Notes: generated from the sequence alone by a model not told the origin. A stretch of 6,656 bases of DNA from Clostridia bacterium (GCA_025997215.1 BNUH01000126.1:1-6656); one strand, 5' to 3'. Positions 1-5,586 are shown, counted from the stretch's first letter. Program-made: numbers and translations.

Positions 1-265
1 TCAAGGTTTTACACGTTTAGGCTGTATAGGTTGTCCTATGGCAAGTTCAACTGAACGCGCGAGGCAGTTTGAACGCTATCCGACTTATAAAACGGCGTAT
101 ATCCACGCATTTGATCGAATGATTGCGACAGGTAAAGCGCGTGCGTGGAAAGATGGCGAGGATTGTATGTGTTGGTGGTTGCGAGACGCGCGGGTAAAGG
201 GTAGGCCGCTTATAGGTCAAGTGGCGATCGAATTTGGAGATGAGGGGGATTTAGGTGATGAGTGA
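1..265 (+). CDS. PAPS-reductase-family (adenine nucleotide alpha-hydrolase) protein, C-terminal fragment
   Basis: The reading frame is open from base 2, so the gene begins outside the window and only about 87 C-terminal residues are seen. The ATG at 38 is an internal Met: the upstream codons give RLGCIGCP directly before it, and LGCIGCPM followed by a YPxYKxxYIxAFDRM-like segment is a recognisable C-terminal signature of phage proteins of the phosphoadenosine phosphosulfate reductase / DndC-like ATP-pyrophosphatase family. The C-x2-C pair in this signature could bind a metal or Fe-S cluster (inference). The ATP-binding P-loop part would lie upstream and cannot be checked. The gene's end overlaps the start of the methyltransferase gene. 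Its substrate is unknown; phage members are usually annotated by domain only. A role in sulfur metabolism or DNA/RNA thiolation is possible but not shown here. Confidence 0.8.
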   Translation, partial: QGFTRLGCIGCPMASSTERARQFERYPTYKTAYIHAFDRMIATGKARAWKDGEDCMCWWLRDARVKGRPLIGQVAIEFGDEGDLGDE

Positions 266-779
266 AGCATTATCACAGGAAACCATCAACCGCGCAACGT
301 CTATGCCAATTGTACTTGATCCGTGTTGTGGCGGGCGCATGTTCTACTTTGACAAGCAGAATCCAAACGTTTTGTACGCTGACTGTCGGACGCTGGATGA
401 AGAAATCTACCCGAATCGGTATTTCAAAGTTGCGCCGAATGTAATCCACGATGTTAAGCAAATGCTGTTCGATGATGAAACATTCTGGCACGTCGTATTC
501 GACCCGCCGCACATAACCCATGGCGGTGATAATGCCTGGATGGTTAAAAAATATGGGAAGTTACCTCCCGATTGGGAATCGCTTATACGTGATGGGTTTA
601 CGGAGTGCTGGCGGGTTTTGAAGATAAACGGGACGCTGGTATTTAAGTGGAGTGCGGTTGATATTCCGTTAGCAAAGGTACTAAAGATAATAGGTCGAAA
701 ACCGCTGTACGGGCAAAGAGTACACAGCACGCCGCAAGGGAGAGAATCGCATTGGTTGTGTTATGTGAAGGGAGTTTAA
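258..779 (+). CDS. Phage class I SAM-dependent methyltransferase
   Basis: A 173-residue protein that resembles small stand-alone phage methyltransferases. Visible motifs are DPCCGGRMFYFDK at residues 21-33 (an altered SAM-binding motif I, usually DPFCGSG-like in DNA methyltransferases), FDPPH at 81-85 (the catalytic (D/N)PP motif IV), and a WRVLKINGTLVFKW strand at 118-131. The DPP motif is typical of amino-methyltransferases acting on adenine or cytosine, so a nucleic-acid base is the likely target, but this is inference. No target-recognition domain is visible. I prefer the ATG at 258 over the GTG at 255: GAGGGG at 242-247 is a good SD about 10 bases upstream. The start overlaps the end of the preceding gene by 8 bases. 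Its N-terminus (QETINRA) matches the next gene at DNA level, see the repeat entries. Confidence 0.82.
   Translation: MSEALSQETINRATSMPIVLDPCCGGRMFYFDKQNPNVLYADCRTLDEEIYPNRYFKVAPNVIHDVKQMLFDDETFWHVVFDPPHITHGGDNAWMVKKYGKLPPDWESLIRDGFTECWRVLKINGTLVFKWSAVDIPLAKVLKIIGRKPLYGQRVHSTPQGRESHWLCYVKGV
277..295 (+). repeat. 19-bp direct repeat, copy 1 (methyltransferase N-terminus)
   Basis: The 19 bases aggaaaccatcaaccgcgc occur here and again at 799-817, in the same reading frame, encoding the shared peptide ETINRA near the N-termini of two otherwise unrelated proteins. Confidence 0.9.
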
Positions 780-782
780 CAA

Positions 783-1253
783 ATGCCTGAAATCACGAAG
801 GAAACCATCAACCGCGCGCTGCTGGGCGATCCGGAGGCGGCGAAGGAATGCACGGAGAATGACATTATACTACAATGCCCCGTTTGTTGCGCCGATGATA
901 TCGGTATCGCCAATGAGTACGGTTCTTATTGTATCCATTGCCCGTATTGTGGGGAAGCAACTCAATGGTACGACACGCCGTATAAAGCATTACTTCATTG
1001 GAATTCACGCCCCGACCTTCGCACCGCCGCCAAGGAGCTTTACGCACCGAAATGGATAGCGTGCAACGAAAAACTGCCTGAGGCAAACGGTAAATATCTT
1101 ACTCGATGCCTACCGATAGGTGGAAAAGATGAATATGGATACGGAATTCTGGACTTTGACTACGGTGTTTGGCACGCAACATGGCTTGAATTTAAGGAAG
1201 GCGCAATTACCCACTGGATGCCGCTTCTAGAACTGCCCGGGGGTGCAAAATGA
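783..1253 (+). CDS. Lar-like zinc-ribbon protein fused to a DUF551 domain
   Basis: A 156-residue two-domain protein. Residues 1-80 look like the phage/prophage restriction-alleviation (Lar) family: an MPEITKETINRALLGDPEA leader, then a zinc ribbon with Cys32-x2-Cys35 and Cys53-x2-Cys56 (extra Cys36 and Cys50), followed by the HWNSR signature typical of these proteins. Residues 89-152 match DUF551: PKWIACNEKLPE, then a variable middle, then ITHWMPLLELP. The family name comes from Lar, which modulates type I restriction; whether this protein does so is unknown. DUF551 has no established function. The start is ATG 783, three bases after the methyltransferase stop, with a weak SD (AAGGGAG at 767-773). 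The end overlaps the next DUF551 gene by ATGA. The two domains are more often separate neighbouring genes, so this looks like a fusion. Confidence 0.8.
   Translation: MPEITKETINRALLGDPEAAKECTENDIILQCPVCCADDIGIANEYGSYCIHCPYCGEATQWYDTPYKALLHWNSRPDLRTAAKELYAPKWIACNEKLPEANGKYLTRCLPIGGKDEYGYGILDFDYGVWHATWLEFKEGAITHWMPLLELPGGAK
799..817 (+). repeat. 19-bp direct repeat, copy 2 (Lar-like N-terminus)
   Basis: Exact second copy of the 277-295 repeat, in the same reading frame (ETINRA). Identity stops at the next base on the 3' side, and on the 5' side only scattered matches continue, so the conserved block is confined to the leader peptide. Confidence 0.9.
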
Positions 1254-1501
1254 GCGAATGGATTAAGTGCAGTGATAGATTACCACAATATGATGAGCCT
1301 GTGTTGATGCATGTTACGCACAATGACCAGCAGGATATTTGTTTTGGTTGTCTGAAACGTGGAAGAGCTAGATGGGGTGATATTTGGGAAATAACCTCGT
1401 TTAAGTGTAGGCGTCACAATTTAGTGGTTGATCGTCTTGAAGATGTAAGCCACTGGCAGCCGCTTCCACAACCGCCTAAGGAGGATAAACAAGATGCCTG
1501 A
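1250..1501 (+). CDS. DUF551 protein
   Basis: An 83-residue protein spanning one DUF551 domain: WIKCSDRLP at residues 4-12 and VSHWQPLPQPP at 66-76 are the two conserved ends of the family, which is widespread in phages and has no known function. The start is coupled to the preceding gene by an ATGA overlap. Its 5' DNA (aaaatgagc-aatggat-aagtgc) closely resembles that of the DUF551 gene at 2532, and both proteins end in KQDA, so they are probably paralogues with divergent middles. A perfect SD (TAAGGAGG, 1477-1484) lies inside its 3' end and points to a downstream gene that is no longer there (see 1477-1505). Confidence 0.85.
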   Translation: MSEWIKCSDRLPQYDEPVLMHVTHNDQQDICFGCLKRGRARWGDIWEITSFKCRRHNLVVDRLEDVSHWQPLPQPPKEDKQDA

Positions 1502-1505
1502 TTGA
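1477..1505 (+). other. Orphan ribosome-binding site and 3-codon ORF: probable relic of a lost gene start
   Basis: TAAGGAGG at 1477-1484 is a full match to the anti-SD of 16S rRNA. Nine bases later is ATG CCT GAT TGA (1494-1505), which overlaps the DUF551 stop and encodes only Met-Pro-Asp. ATGCCTGA is also the exact start of the Lar-like gene at 783 and of the antitoxin gene at 6136. The likely reading (inference) is that a Lar-like gene once started here and its body was lost, possibly when the hicAB cassette arrived. A functional minimal leader ORF is the alternative. Confidence 0.5.
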
Positions 1506-1520
1506 CTTCTATGATAAAAA

Positions 1521-1530
1521 CCCTTAAGGG
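1521..1530. promoter_or_regulatory. 10-bp perfect palindrome upstream of hicA promoter
   Basis: CCCTTAAGGG is its own reverse complement and lies 14 bases upstream of the -35 box. It could be an operator half or chance. With no loop it is a poor hairpin, so I do not call it a terminator. Confidence 0.3.
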
Positions 1531-1544
1531 CTGCTGAAAAGTGC

Positions 1545-1573
1545 TTGACACCATCGGCGGCACCATGTATAAT
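1545..1573 (+). promoter_or_regulatory. Consensus sigma-70 promoter of hicAB, with overlapping palindromic operator candidate
   Basis: TTGACA at 1545-1550, a 17-base spacer and TATAAT at 1568-1573 form a perfect 12/12 housekeeping promoter about 20 bases upstream of the hicA start. A 10-bp perfect palindrome, ATGTATACAT (1572-1581), overlaps the 3' end of the -10 box, where a repressor would block RNA polymerase. HicB antitoxins with a C-terminal ribbon-helix-helix autoregulate their operons, so this is a plausible HicB operator (inference). Confidence 0.85.
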
Positions 1574-1593
1574 GTATACATGAGGTGTTGAAA

Positions 1594-1848
1594 GTGTCGC
1601 AATGGGATAAACTACTTGACCGAATCGTGAAACTGTCAAAAGACATGCGCTTTGACGAACTAAGGAAAGTGCTGGCAGCATACGGATATAGTATGTCAGG
1701 GCCGAGTTCAGGCTCGAGTCACGTTACGTTTCGTAAACCGGGTCGATCACCCATTACGATACCAAGAAGCGAACCGATAAAGAAAATATATGTTAGCATG
1801 GTACGCGATGTGGTAGAAAGAGAGGCGGATTATGATGAAAACCATTGA
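1594..1848 (+). CDS. hicA: HicA-family mRNA interferase toxin
   Basis: An 84-residue toxin of a type II toxin-antitoxin pair. HicA proteins have a double-stranded-RNA-binding-like fold and cleave mRNA. The key signature is GSSHVTFRKPG at residues 40-50, with His43 as the expected catalytic residue, preceded by the helix FDELRKVLAAYGY (20-32) and followed by TIPRSEPIKKIYVSMVRDVV (55-74). At 84 residues it is in the range of the longer HicA proteins. I choose GTG 1594 because SD GAGGTG (1582-1587) is six bases away; GTG 1585 would fall inside that SD. It is toxin-first, as usual for hicAB, and its end overlaps the antitoxin gene by 17 bases, giving translational coupling. The active site looks intact, so the gene is probably functional. 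Confidence 0.88.
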   Translation: MSQWDKLLDRIVKLSKDMRFDELRKVLAAYGYSMSGPSSGSSHVTFRKPGRSPITIPRSEPIKKIYVSMVRDVVEREADYDENH

Positions 1849-2194
1849 CGAATATATGCGCTTACCCTACCGCATGGAGATCGTGACCGACCCGGATGAA
1901 GGCGGGTATGTCGTCTCGTTTCCTGACCTTCCTGGGTGTATCACCAGCGGCGAGACGGTTGAATCCGCCGTGATGAACGCTCATGACGCAAAGAATACCT
2001 GGTTAGCCGCCGCACTGGAAGATAGGATTGCCATACCAGAGCCTAACACCACAGGACGTTACTCCGGACAATTCAAGCTGCGTCTGCCGCGCGCGCTGCA
2101 CCGAAGTCTGGCGGAACAGTCCCGCCGGGAAGGTGTCAGCATGAATCAATACTGCCTGTATTTGCTGTCACGCAGCGCCTCGCGTATTGGTTGA
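1832..2194 (+). CDS. hicB: HicB-family antitoxin with C-terminal ribbon-helix-helix
   Basis: A 120-residue antitoxin cognate to the overlapping hicA. The N-terminal half is the degenerate RNase-H-like HicB fold: YRMEIVTDPDEGGYVVSFPDLPGC (residues 13-36) is the family hallmark, followed by SGETVESAVMNA (39-50). The C-terminal part (about 79-115: GQFKLRLPRALHRSLAEQS, GVSMNQYCLYLLSRS) is an Arc-like ribbon-helix-helix that would bind DNA and autoregulate the promoter at 1545. There are two candidate starts, ATG 1832 and ATG 1835. The SD AGAGG (1821-1825) is 6 or 9 bases away, so either is possible; I list the longer. It should neutralise HicA by masking its active site (family knowledge). Confidence 0.9.
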   Translation: MMKTIDEYMRLPYRMEIVTDPDEGGYVVSFPDLPGCITSGETVESAVMNAHDAKNTWLAAALEDRIAIPEPNTTGRYSGQFKLRLPRALHRSLAEQSRREGVSMNQYCLYLLSRSASRIG

Positions 2195-2237
2195 CGCATC
2201 ACACCGCATTCGCTAGTCGCAACGATCAGTATGCACA

Positions 2238-2265
2238 AACCCGCGAGGCTAACCCCACGCGGGTT
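2238..2265 (+). terminator. Hairpin after hicB, possible terminator
   Basis: AACCCGCG (2238-2245) pairs perfectly with CGCGGGTT (2258-2265) around a 12-base loop. It is followed by ACTTGCGC rather than a T-tract, so it may be a weak or Rho-assisted terminator, or an mRNA-stabilising hairpin. On the opposite strand the stem is followed by TTTGTG, also weak. Its location directly behind hicB suggests it closes the cassette. The rest of 2195-2337 shows no gene or convincing promoter. Confidence 0.45.
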
Positions 2266-2337
2266 ACTTGCGCATCCATTCAACTATTCTTGCCGATGTC
2301 AACAGGTTTCTGTAAGAGAATTACCGGAGGATAATAT

Positions 2338-2535
2338 ATGACATACTATCAAGTAAAATTCATCGATGCGCTTGACGTAGAACGGCTTCAAGGTGAGATC
2401 AACCGTTTCTTGAAAACCATTGACTGGAATGATTTTGCCGAGATCACATACGACTGGGGCAACACGATCCAGCGTGCGATTATCCGGTATACCAAGCGTG
2501 ACAATACAACTTTTCAGCCGGAGGTAGAAAAATGA
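2338..2535 (+). CDS. Small Cse60-like protein
   Basis: A 65-residue protein with the pattern of the Spore_Cse60 family found in Bacillota genomes and their phages: a starting beta strand (YYQVKFIDA, residues 3-11), a helix (DVERLQGEINRFLKTID, 13-29), and a strand pair (FAEITYDW, QRAIIRYTK) ending the fold. Cse60 was named from a Bacillus sporulation gene; phage homologues have no known role, and nothing here indicates sporulation. GGAGG at 2326-2330 lies seven bases before ATG 2338. The stop overlaps the next gene by ATGA, so the two are translationally coupled. The family assignment rests on remembered pattern, not a search. Confidence 0.6.
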   Translation: MTYYQVKFIDALDVERLQGEINRFLKTIDWNDFAEITYDWGNTIQRAIIRYTKRDNTTFQPEVEK

Positions 2536-2861
2536 GCAAATGGATCAAGTGCTCGGACAGGATGCCGAAAGCAGGCGAGGTTGTTCTTATTGTTTTCAAG
2601 TATGAGCCTAATGATGTACAAACAGCCAAATGGTCTAACCGTTACAAAGACTGGCGCGGGGCATATGGGGGTACATTTACCGATAAACGCGACGATGCGC
2701 TCTACTGGATGGAACTGCCGGAGCCACCTGAACCGCCAACCGTTGAGCCTAACTGCTTTACATGCAGGTATGATCAATGTGATGCAAGCGATCGACCATG
2801 CCTTAACTGCTACAGACAAACCTCGCTAATGGACATGTGGGAGGCAAAACAAGACGCCTGA
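2532..2861 (+). CDS. DUF551 protein with C-terminal Cys-cluster tail
   Basis: A 109-residue protein. Residues 1-68 form a DUF551 domain (MSKWIKCSDRMPKAGE at the start, LYWMELPEPPEPP at 57-69). This is followed by a compact Cys cluster, C75-x2-C78-x4-C83-x6-C90-x2-C93, which probably binds zinc and resembles small CxxC tails on other phage proteins. It ends in KQDA like the DUF551 protein encoded at 1250-1501, and the DNA around both starts is similar, indicating duplication or a shared cassette origin. The start is ATG 2532 in an ATGA overlap with the Cse60-like gene, with SD GGAGG at 2520-2524. The function of DUF551 is unknown; the Cys tail suggests nucleic-acid or protein binding, as inference only. 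Confidence 0.82.
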   Translation: MSKWIKCSDRMPKAGEVVLIVFKYEPNDVQTAKWSNRYKDWRGAYGGTFTDKRDDALYWMELPEPPEPPTVEPNCFTCRYDQCDASDRPCLNCYRQTSLMDMWEAKQDA

Positions 2862-2865
2862 AATC
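2854..2865 (+). other. Second relic of a Lar-type gene start, with ATG mutated to ACG
   Basis: Across the stop codon of the DUF551 gene, ACGCCTGAAATC differs from the start of the Lar-like gene at 783 (ATGCCTGAAATC) by one base, the T of ATG. A GGGAGG-type SD lies upstream at 2840-2845. After this block the similarity ends and the frame soon closes. I infer the same ancestral DUF551-Lar junction as at 1494. Confidence 0.4.
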
Positions 2866-2895
2866 CTAACTATACTGATTTTTTAAGGAGGCTAT

Positions 2896-4020
2896 ATGCA
2901 AGTCAAAGTAAACGTTGGGCTGCTTAAATCGACACTGTCAACCGTTGTGAAAGTCATTGCCGCTAAACCCATGATACCATTGCTGGAGTGCGTGCTGATC
3001 GAGACGACTGATATTGGTTTGGTTATAACAGGCATTGACGAAATGGTATGCGTCCAGGCCAGCATACCCACGCCTGTCGTTGATCCAGGCCGCGTGCTCG
3101 TCCCGGGCAAGCTGTTTGCGGATATCATAAACAAACTGCCGGATGAGGGCTTGGCATTAATAGCGGATAAAACCAACAATCGATTGACTGTCACATGTGG
3201 CGGATCAAAGACCACACTGGCGACGCTTCCGCCGGACGACTATCCCAAACCTCCGGTTATCGACGAAGCGTCTGATATGAACATCCAGACAGCAAACCTA
3301 GCGCGGATGATAAACGCGGTTGCGTTTTGCACGGCGCAAGACCAAAGCCGCCCGGCGTTAACAGGCGTCCTGTTTGAGATGAATGCCAATACGCTGACTT
3401 TAGTCGCGCTGGACGGTTTTCGGTTAGGATTGACGCGGACACCGGCCGCTTACTTGTCCGCTAACAGACAGGCCATTATCCCGCGTGCCGCGTTATCCAT
3501 TGTCGCGGAATTATTAAAGAAAACAGACTGTGAAAGCGCGTCTATGGCGTTTTCAGACAAGCATGCGCAATTCACCATAGACCGCACAACAGTTACGGCG
3601 CGATTGCTTGAAGGAAGTTTCATCGAATACAGCAAAGTTATCCCGGACGGGTATACGACATGCGTAACCATATCAAACCGCGCGCTGTTGTCGGCCATTG
3701 AGCGCCTCAGCATAATCGCACGCATTAAGACCACGCAGCAGGGTGTCAACCCGTTCAAAATGCATGTTGAACCAGGCATGATAACAATGTCAGCCAATTC
3801 TGGTCAAAGCGACGCATCGGAGGAAATGTCCGCTGATGTAACCGGCAGCAGTCTTGACATAGCGTTCAACAGCGAGTATTGGATCAGCATGCTCCGCGCG
3901 ATTGACAGCAAAGAAGTGACGCTTAACTTCAATTCATCGATAAGCCCGTGCATTGTGAAGCCTGTCAATGATAGTGACGATTATCTGTATCTAGTGCTGC
4001 CTGTCAAGGTTGCGCCATAG
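2896..4020 (+). CDS. dnaN: DNA polymerase III beta subunit (sliding clamp), phage-type
   Basis: A 374-residue protein, the usual length for bacterial beta clamps (about 365-380), with the three-fold clamp architecture: domain 1 about 1-120, domain 2 about 127-248, domain 3 about 252-372. The clamp ring tethers the polymerase to DNA. Recognisable positions are RPALTGVLFE (152-161), the ALDGFRLGL loop (171-179; ATDGHRLA-type in host clamps, so the His is Phe here), IPDGY (249-253), RALLSAIERLSIIA (262-275) and the C-terminal YLYLVLPVKV (363-372), equivalent to the host MPMRL end that forms the partner-binding cleft. AAGGAGG (2885-2891) is followed four bases later by ATG 2896. It is divergent from chromosomal DnaN and sits beside dCTP deaminase, so it is a phage clamp rather than the host gene. 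No polymerase gene is in the window, so it may serve the host or a distant phage polymerase. Confidence 0.92.
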   Translation: MQVKVNVGLLKSTLSTVVKVIAAKPMIPLLECVLIETTDIGLVITGIDEMVCVQASIPTPVVDPGRVLVPGKLFADIINKLPDEGLALIADKTNNRLTVTCGGSKTTLATLPPDDYPKPPVIDEASDMNIQTANLARMINAVAFCTAQDQSRPALTGVLFEMNANTLTLVALDGFRLGLTRTPAAYLSANRQAIIPRAALSIVAELLKKTDCESASMAFSDKHAQFTIDRTTVTARLLEGSFIEYSKVIPDGYTTCVTISNRALLSAIERLSIIARIKTTQQGVNPFKMHVEPGMITMSANSGQSDASEEMSADVTGSSLDIAFNSEYWISMLRAIDSKEVTLNFNSSISPCIVKPVNDSDDYLYLVLPVKVAP

Positions 4021-4035
4021 GGAGGTTAGAGGAAA

Positions 4036-4596
4036 ATGATACTATCGGGTAAGGAAATACAGCGGCAGATCGGATTGGGGAATATCGTCATTGATCCGTT
4101 CAGCCCAAAACAATTGAACCCGAATAGCTACAACCTAAGGCTGAATGATACGATTTGCACGTACGAAAAATGCAACCCAGGCTATGAAATGCCAAAAAAT
4201 TATGCGGACGAATATCATCTTGACCCTAAAAAGGAAAACCCTACGCAAGAATATCGAATTCCATCGCGGAATGGGGTACTATTACCCGGAAAACTCTACC
4301 TGGCACGGACAATGGAATACACAGAAACCCATAACTTCATACCGCAGATTGAGGCACGATCGTCCATCGCGCGATTGGGAATCAGCATTCACCAGACGGC
4401 CGGTTTTGGCGACGTCGGATTCAAGGGCTGCTGGACGCTGGAAATATCCTGCATCCATCCAGTGGCCGTCTATCCCGGGATGGAGATATGCCAGATCATC
4501 TATCACACCATCCAGGGCGAATACGAGCCATACAACGGCAAATACCAGAACAATCGCGCCGCACAGGCGTCGATGATGCACAAGGAGTATGCTTAA
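4036..4596 (+). CDS. dcd: dCTP deaminase
   Basis: A 186-residue enzyme of the dCTP deaminase/dUTPase trimeric family that converts dCTP to dUTP and ammonia, feeding dTMP synthesis. Motifs in order: QLNPNSYNLRL (26-36), LLPGKLYLARTMEY (82-95), EARSSIARLGI (106-116; Arg108, Ser109, Ser110 and Arg113 are nucleotide-contacting positions), TAGFGDVGFKGCWTLEI (121-137, with Glu136 as the catalytic glutamate) and the C-terminal KYQNNRAAQASMMHKEY segment that closes over the triphosphate. All key residues are present. Bifunctional deaminase-dUTPase forms exist and cannot be excluded by eye. SDs GGAGG (4021-4025) or AGAGG (4028-4032) precede ATG 4036. It lies 15 bases after the clamp gene, so they are presumably co-transcribed, in line with phage nucleotide-pool remodelling. 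Confidence 0.92.
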   Translation: MILSGKEIQRQIGLGNIVIDPFSPKQLNPNSYNLRLNDTICTYEKCNPGYEMPKNYADEYHLDPKKENPTQEYRIPSRNGVLLPGKLYLARTMEYTETHNFIPQIEARSSIARLGISIHQTAGFGDVGFKGCWTLEISCIHPVAVYPGMEICQIIYHTIQGEYEPYNGKYQNNRAAQASMMHKEYA

Positions 4597-4886
4597 TGCA
4601 GCCGCCGGAACTGGAGCCGCCCTACTCACTAGACCATTTCACAAGCTATGCGGAAGTGCGGCGAATCTGGTGGGCAGTGGCGTTCCTTGAACACACCCGA
4701 CTTACATACATTCATAGACGCCGTATTACAAAAGCGGCAGATAATGAATGGCATGTGGAATACAGCCGTCTGCCCGTGAAAATAGCAGGCAAACCCCGGC
4801 ATTATGCCACTATAGAGAGCGCTGTTAAGCATGCGACTGTGACCAAGCATGGCGATCCACCGCACTATACGGCGCAACCGCCGTGA
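4596..4886 (+). CDS. Unrecognised 96-aa protein
   Basis: I do not recognise a family. The start is ATG 4596, sharing one base with the dCTP deaminase stop (TAATG), with SD AAGGAG at 4582-4587 eight bases upstream; the frame is open further upstream but that part is antisense-free shadow of dcd. The protein has a Pro-rich N-terminus (MQPPELEPPYSL), a helical segment with two Trp (YAEVRRIWWAVAFLEHTR, 18-35), an Arg-rich patch (HRRRITK, 40-46) and a Pro-rich tail. It has no signal peptide or membrane segment and no Cys. The net basic middle could bind nucleic acid (inference). The tight coupling to dcd and SD make it a credible real gene. Confidence 0.65.
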   Translation: MQPPELEPPYSLDHFTSYAEVRRIWWAVAFLEHTRLTYIHRRRITKAADNEWHVEYSRLPVKIAGKPRHYATIESAVKHATVTKHGDPPHYTAQPP

Positions 4887-5001
4887 CGTATCCATCGTCA
4901 GAACCCGCCTAGAACGCCCCAGGACGCGCCGTATCTGTTGGACATGTAAATATTCGGTAACGCGGCTAAAATCGTTCCTAGGGCATTCTAGCGCGAATTA
5001 G
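4849..5001 (+). CDS. Doubtful 50-aa basic ORF with a CxxC motif
   Basis: ATG 4849 opens an ORF that overlaps the end of the 96-aa gene and fills most of the otherwise empty 4887-5013 gap. It is very Arg-rich (RTIRRNRRD, RTRLERPRTRR) with RICWTCKYS at residues 28-36, which resembles the CxxCxY start of the Cys cluster in the DUF551 protein at 2532 (CFTCRYD), but the second Cys pair is missing. No convincing SD precedes ATG 4849. It could be a truncated Cys-cluster gene or a chance ORF. The stop overlaps the SD of the sigma-factor gene. Confidence 0.25.
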   Translation: MAIHRTIRRNRRDVSIVRTRLERPRTRRICWTCKYSVTRLKSFLGHSSAN

Positions 5002-5013
5002 AGGTACTTGAAG

Positions 5014-5583
5014 ATGAGCGCAGCCAAACGACAGCAAATGACAGACGATCAACGCCGATTGGCCGAGGATAACCTGCGGCTAGTCGGCTTAACGATTCAC
5101 AAGTATTTCTCAAACGCTATACGATCATGCACGATCGAACTTGCCGATGCTAGAGCCGGCGGCTATTTTGCGTTGTGCAAGGCGGCCCTGACTTTTGATG
5201 CAGATAAAGAGACTACATTTTCATCCTATGCGTGCAAGTGCATCTATAACGAAATATTGGTACTCATTCGCACACAGAAAAGGCATCCTACCGTGTCACT
5301 GGACACGCCGTTGTCGCTCGATGATGAAACAAGTACATTCATGGACCTTATCGAATCGCCTGATCCACTGCCGGAAGATATATACGCACAGCTAACGCCA
5401 GACGATATTATCGACATATGCATGCGGGCTAACGTGCATCCCGGAGACATAAACGCGATGGAATTGAGGCTTCAGGGGTATAATCACACTGAAGTAGGAC
5501 GCATTTTAGGTATGTCCCAACCCGGCGCAACCAGACGAATCCAGCGCGCCGCAAGGTGTATCAAAGAGCGGCTGTTTACATAG
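5014..5583 (+). CDS. Sigma-70-family RNA polymerase sigma factor, phage-type
   Basis: A 189-residue sigma factor. Region 2 runs from about residue 16 to 90: RLAEDNLRLVGLTIHKYF (core-binding helix), the ADARAGGYFALCKAALTFD segment matching the usual DLxSxGxIGLxKAxxxFD, and FSSYACKCIYNEILVLIR (-10 recognition, cf. FATYAxxCIxNEI in SigK/SigE-like factors). VSLDTPLSLDDE (94-105) is the usual linker, and region 4 near residues 150-187 has an HTH (GYNHTEVGRILGMSQPGATRRIQRAARCIKERL, shown in the positions 155-187). Regions 1.1 and 3 are absent or reduced. I choose ATG 5014: SD GAGGT (5001-5005) is eight bases away, whereas TTG 5008 is too close. In this context it probably directs phage middle or late transcription. 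It is not an ECF factor by sequence feel. Target promoters are unknown. Confidence 0.85.
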   Translation: MSAAKRQQMTDDQRRLAEDNLRLVGLTIHKYFSNAIRSCTIELADARAGGYFALCKAALTFDADKETTFSSYACKCIYNEILVLIRTQKRHPTVSLDTPLSLDDETSTFMDLIESPDPLPEDIYAQLTPDDIIDICMRANVHPGDINAMELRLQGYNHTEVGRILGMSQPGATRRIQRAARCIKERLFT

Positions 5584-5586
5584 ACG

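Noticed and set aside
1521..1530. CCCTTAAGGG as a terminator
   Set aside because: A self-complementary 10-mer with no loop cannot form a useful hairpin and no T-tract follows.
2268..2337. Promoter for the Cse60-like gene
   Set aside because: Possible -35-like TTGCGC and TTGCCG boxes have no acceptable -10 partner at 16-18 bases.
2892..3215. Minus-strand open frame opposite the sliding clamp
   Set aside because: It lies wholly antisense to a well-supported clamp gene, has no SD and no recognisable domain.
4145..4576. 143-codon + strand frame inside dcd
   Set aside because: It is an alternative frame of dCTP deaminase, Arg/Thr-rich and without an SD.
4282..4629. Minus-strand open frame opposite dCTP deaminase
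   Set aside because: It is antisense to conserved catalytic motifs of dcd, and its composition is that of a shadow frame.
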